A stretch of 64,000 nt of DNA from Bacteroides xylanisolvens XB1A (GTDB lineage: Bacteria; Bacteroidota; Bacteroidia; Bacteroidales; Bacteroidaceae), in contig NC_021017.1 in NCBI RefSeq assembly GCF_000210075.1, positions 2,383,235-2,447,234 of the forward strand, given 5' to 3'. The position numbers were made by a program, and so were the translations under genes. Each line of letters starts with the position of its first letter. The first letter of the stretch is position 1. Shown here piece by piece: positions 62,512 through 64,000 of the stretch. The notes beneath the pieces are model-generated. The model was not told where the DNA came from, searched no databases, and was given only the letters and a program-made list of their open reading frames with translations.

Positions 62512-64000
62512 ATGAGAAAATCGATAATAGCTATTTTAATGACATTTTGTTTGAGTATAATGACTTATGCTCAAACTCCCCGTGACAGAGCCACAGAATT
62601 AAAAGAACAAGCACAAAGTAGCCTCAATCAAAAAGATTACATCAAAGCACGTTACTTATTCAAAAAGGCATACGAAGCATTTGCAACCCGCGAAAACTAT
62701 CCACAGGCAATAGAATGTGGTGTTCAGGCCAACGCTTTATACGTCAGAGAGAACTTTTACAAAGAAGGATTCGAACTTTGTCGTGACATGGACCAACTTA
62801 TATGGGCCGGAGAGCAAAATCAAAAGAAAGTCTTTTATGACCTCCGCTTCCTCGTGAACAAGGAGCGGTTGCAGATGTACACGGCACTTAAAAATCCAGC
62901 TCAGGCAAAAACACAGCTGAATAAACTGGAGGAAACTGCTAACCTTGCCAAGAATGACTCACTGACAGAGGTTTTACTGTACACAAAAGCCAACTATTAC
63001 TATACATTTAACCAAAACACACAAGGTGATGCCTGTTTCCGCAAACTAATTAATCAATACAAGGAAAAGAAAGACTACGCCAAAGTGAGTGATTGCTACA
63101 AAAACCTTATCGGAATTGCCCGTAAAGCCAATAACGCCCCTTTAATGGAACGCACCTATGAAAGTTACATCGTTTGGACAGACTCCGTGAAAGCGCTGAC
63201 AGCTCAAGACGAACTGAATGTACTGAAAAGGAAATATGACGAAAGCCAACTGACTATACAAGAAAAAGACGACACGCTATCAGCCAAACAATACATCATT
63301 ATAGGCCTGTGTGTTCTTGTAGTCATCCTCGTAGCCGGACTGGCAATACTGGCCGCTATATTACTGAAATTTATCGCCGGCAACCGCAAATTAAAGAAAA
63401 GTGTGAAGATTGCCAATGAACATAATGAATTAAAAACCAAATTCATACAGAACATATCTTCACAGATGGAGCCGACTTTGAATACGTTAGCTACTTCTGC
63501 GAATGAACTTTTACAGAAAGCCCCTCAAGAAGCGAGCCAAATGCAGAGCCAGGTCGCTGCTCTAAAGAAATTCAGCGATGATATCCAGGAGCTGTCTTCA
63601 TTAGAGAATTCATTAACCGAACTCTATGAATTGGGTGAAATCAACGTAGGTACTTTCTGCGAAAATGTAATGGACAAGGTTAAGGAGCATATAAAAATAG
63701 ATGTTACTCCTTCAGTTAATGCTCCCAAACTTCAGGTAAAGACAAACAAAGAGCAACTGGAACGTATCCTTCTCTATTTACTGAAAAATGCAGCCTTCTA
63801 CACCGAACAAGGACGTATCAGCCTTGAGTTCAAGAAACGTGGTGCACACACTCATCAGTTTATCGTGACGGATACGGGAATCGGTATTCCGGCAGAGCAA
63901 CAGGAAAATATCTTCAAGCCTTTCACGGAAGTGAAAGACCTCACTACAGGAGATGGGCTAGGATTACCAATCTGCTCACTTATCGCCGCAAAAATGAATG
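62512..64000 (+). CDS. TPR-containing sensor histidine kinase, 3' end outside the window
   Basis: The frame opens at ATG 62512 and is still open at the window end. A signal peptide (ending near TYAQT) is followed by periplasmic TPR repeats to about residue 250. One transmembrane helix (IIIGLCVLVVILVAGLAILA, about residues 262-281) leads to the kinase region. The dimerisation segment reads KFIQNISSQMEPTL, where standard kinases have NISHE; Ser317 occupies the phospho-acceptor His position. The ATP-binding N and G boxes are present (LLKNAAFYT; DTGIGIP; GDGLGLPI). Confidence 0.85.
   Translation, partial: MRKSIIAILMTFCLSIMTYAQTPRDRATELKEQAQSSLNQKDYIKARYLFKKAYEAFATRENYPQAIECGVQANALYVRENFYKEGFELCRDMDQLIWAGEQNQKKVFYDLRFLVNKERLQMYTALKNPAQAKTQLNKLEETANLAKNDSLTEVLLYTKANYYYTFNQNTQGDACFRKLINQYKEKKDYAKVSDCYKNLIGIARKANNAPLMERTYESYIVWTDSVKALTAQDELNVLKRKYDESQLTIQEKDDTLSAKQYIIIGLCVLVVILVAGLAILAAILLKFIAGNRKLKKSVKIANEHNELKTKFIQNISSQMEPTLNTLATSANELLQKAPQEASQMQSQVAALKKFSDDIQELSSLENSLTELYELGEINVGTFCENVMDKVKEHIKIDVTPSVNAPKLQVKTNKEQLERILLYLLKNAAFYTEQGRISLEFKKRGAHTHQFIVTDTGIGIPAEQQENIFKPFTEVKDLTTGDGLGLPICSLIAAKMN

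Overview
The window is a Bacteroides-type chromosome segment. The evidence is a SusC/SusD glycan-uptake locus, TAnnTTTG (-7) promoter boxes, a fused secDF, a ferredoxin-dependent 2-oxoacid oxidoreductase and surface lipoproteins with acidic residues after the lipid cysteine. I cannot fix the species from sequence alone.

Layout. (1) 1-7.7 kb: the tail of an M3 zinc peptidase, secDF, tRNA-Arg(CCU) and korAB. (2) 7.7-9.5 kb: two periodic repeat arrays and an AAA/DUF4143 ATPase. (3) 9.5-36.3 kb: one polysaccharide utilisation locus (PUL) on the minus strand. It reads ECF sigma factor, FecR anti-sigma, SusC with an STN domain, SusD, a SusE-like binding lipoprotein, two paralogous barrel proteins, GH3 (frameshifted), GH3-PA14, GH105, a secreted FAD oxidoreductase, GH36, a CE7 esterase, GH2 and a DUF4886 protein. 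The proposed logic is trans-envelope: glycan import through STN-SusC relieves FecR, which releases the sigma factor to transcribe the locus, and periplasmic enzymes then finish the glycan. (4) 36.4-44.7 kb: housekeeping genes (LolC/E-like permease, rbfA, O-methyltransferase, pyk, aroQ, xerD, an abundant TPR lipoprotein, a thioredoxin-fold lipoprotein). (5) 44.7-62.4 kb: comM, split by a 16,200-bp integrative element. (6) 62.5 kb to the end: a TPR sensor histidine kinase that runs off the window.

The element at 45,597-61,796 is the least ordinary part. A large serine recombinase at its right end explains the insertion. Both ends carry an imperfect 28-bp inverted repeat next to a shared CGAA, and the insertion falls exactly in the Walker B codons (DE|LPEF) of comM, so precise excision restores a 512-residue ComM. 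The element has no visible relaxase, capsid or terminase genes. Its left half looks like a replication module: iteron-like repeats, a hairpin, a winged-helix-like protein, DUF3871 and a minimal tyrosine recombinase, bracketed by two related hairpins whose stem covaries around an identical 14-nt loop. Its right half holds a highly structured RNA with its own promoter, an FtsI-like lipoprotein whose SxxK and KTG motifs are both destroyed, a multi-zinc-ribbon protein, a string of tiny acidic proteins, an HNH-like protein, and one of a pair of small paralogues placed at opposite ends of the element.

The best candidates for something undescribed are the active-site-dead transpeptidase homologue, the pseudoknot-like RNA at 52.6-52.9 kb, and the two-hairpin/tyrosine-recombinase module. 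No function is proven for any of them from sequence alone.
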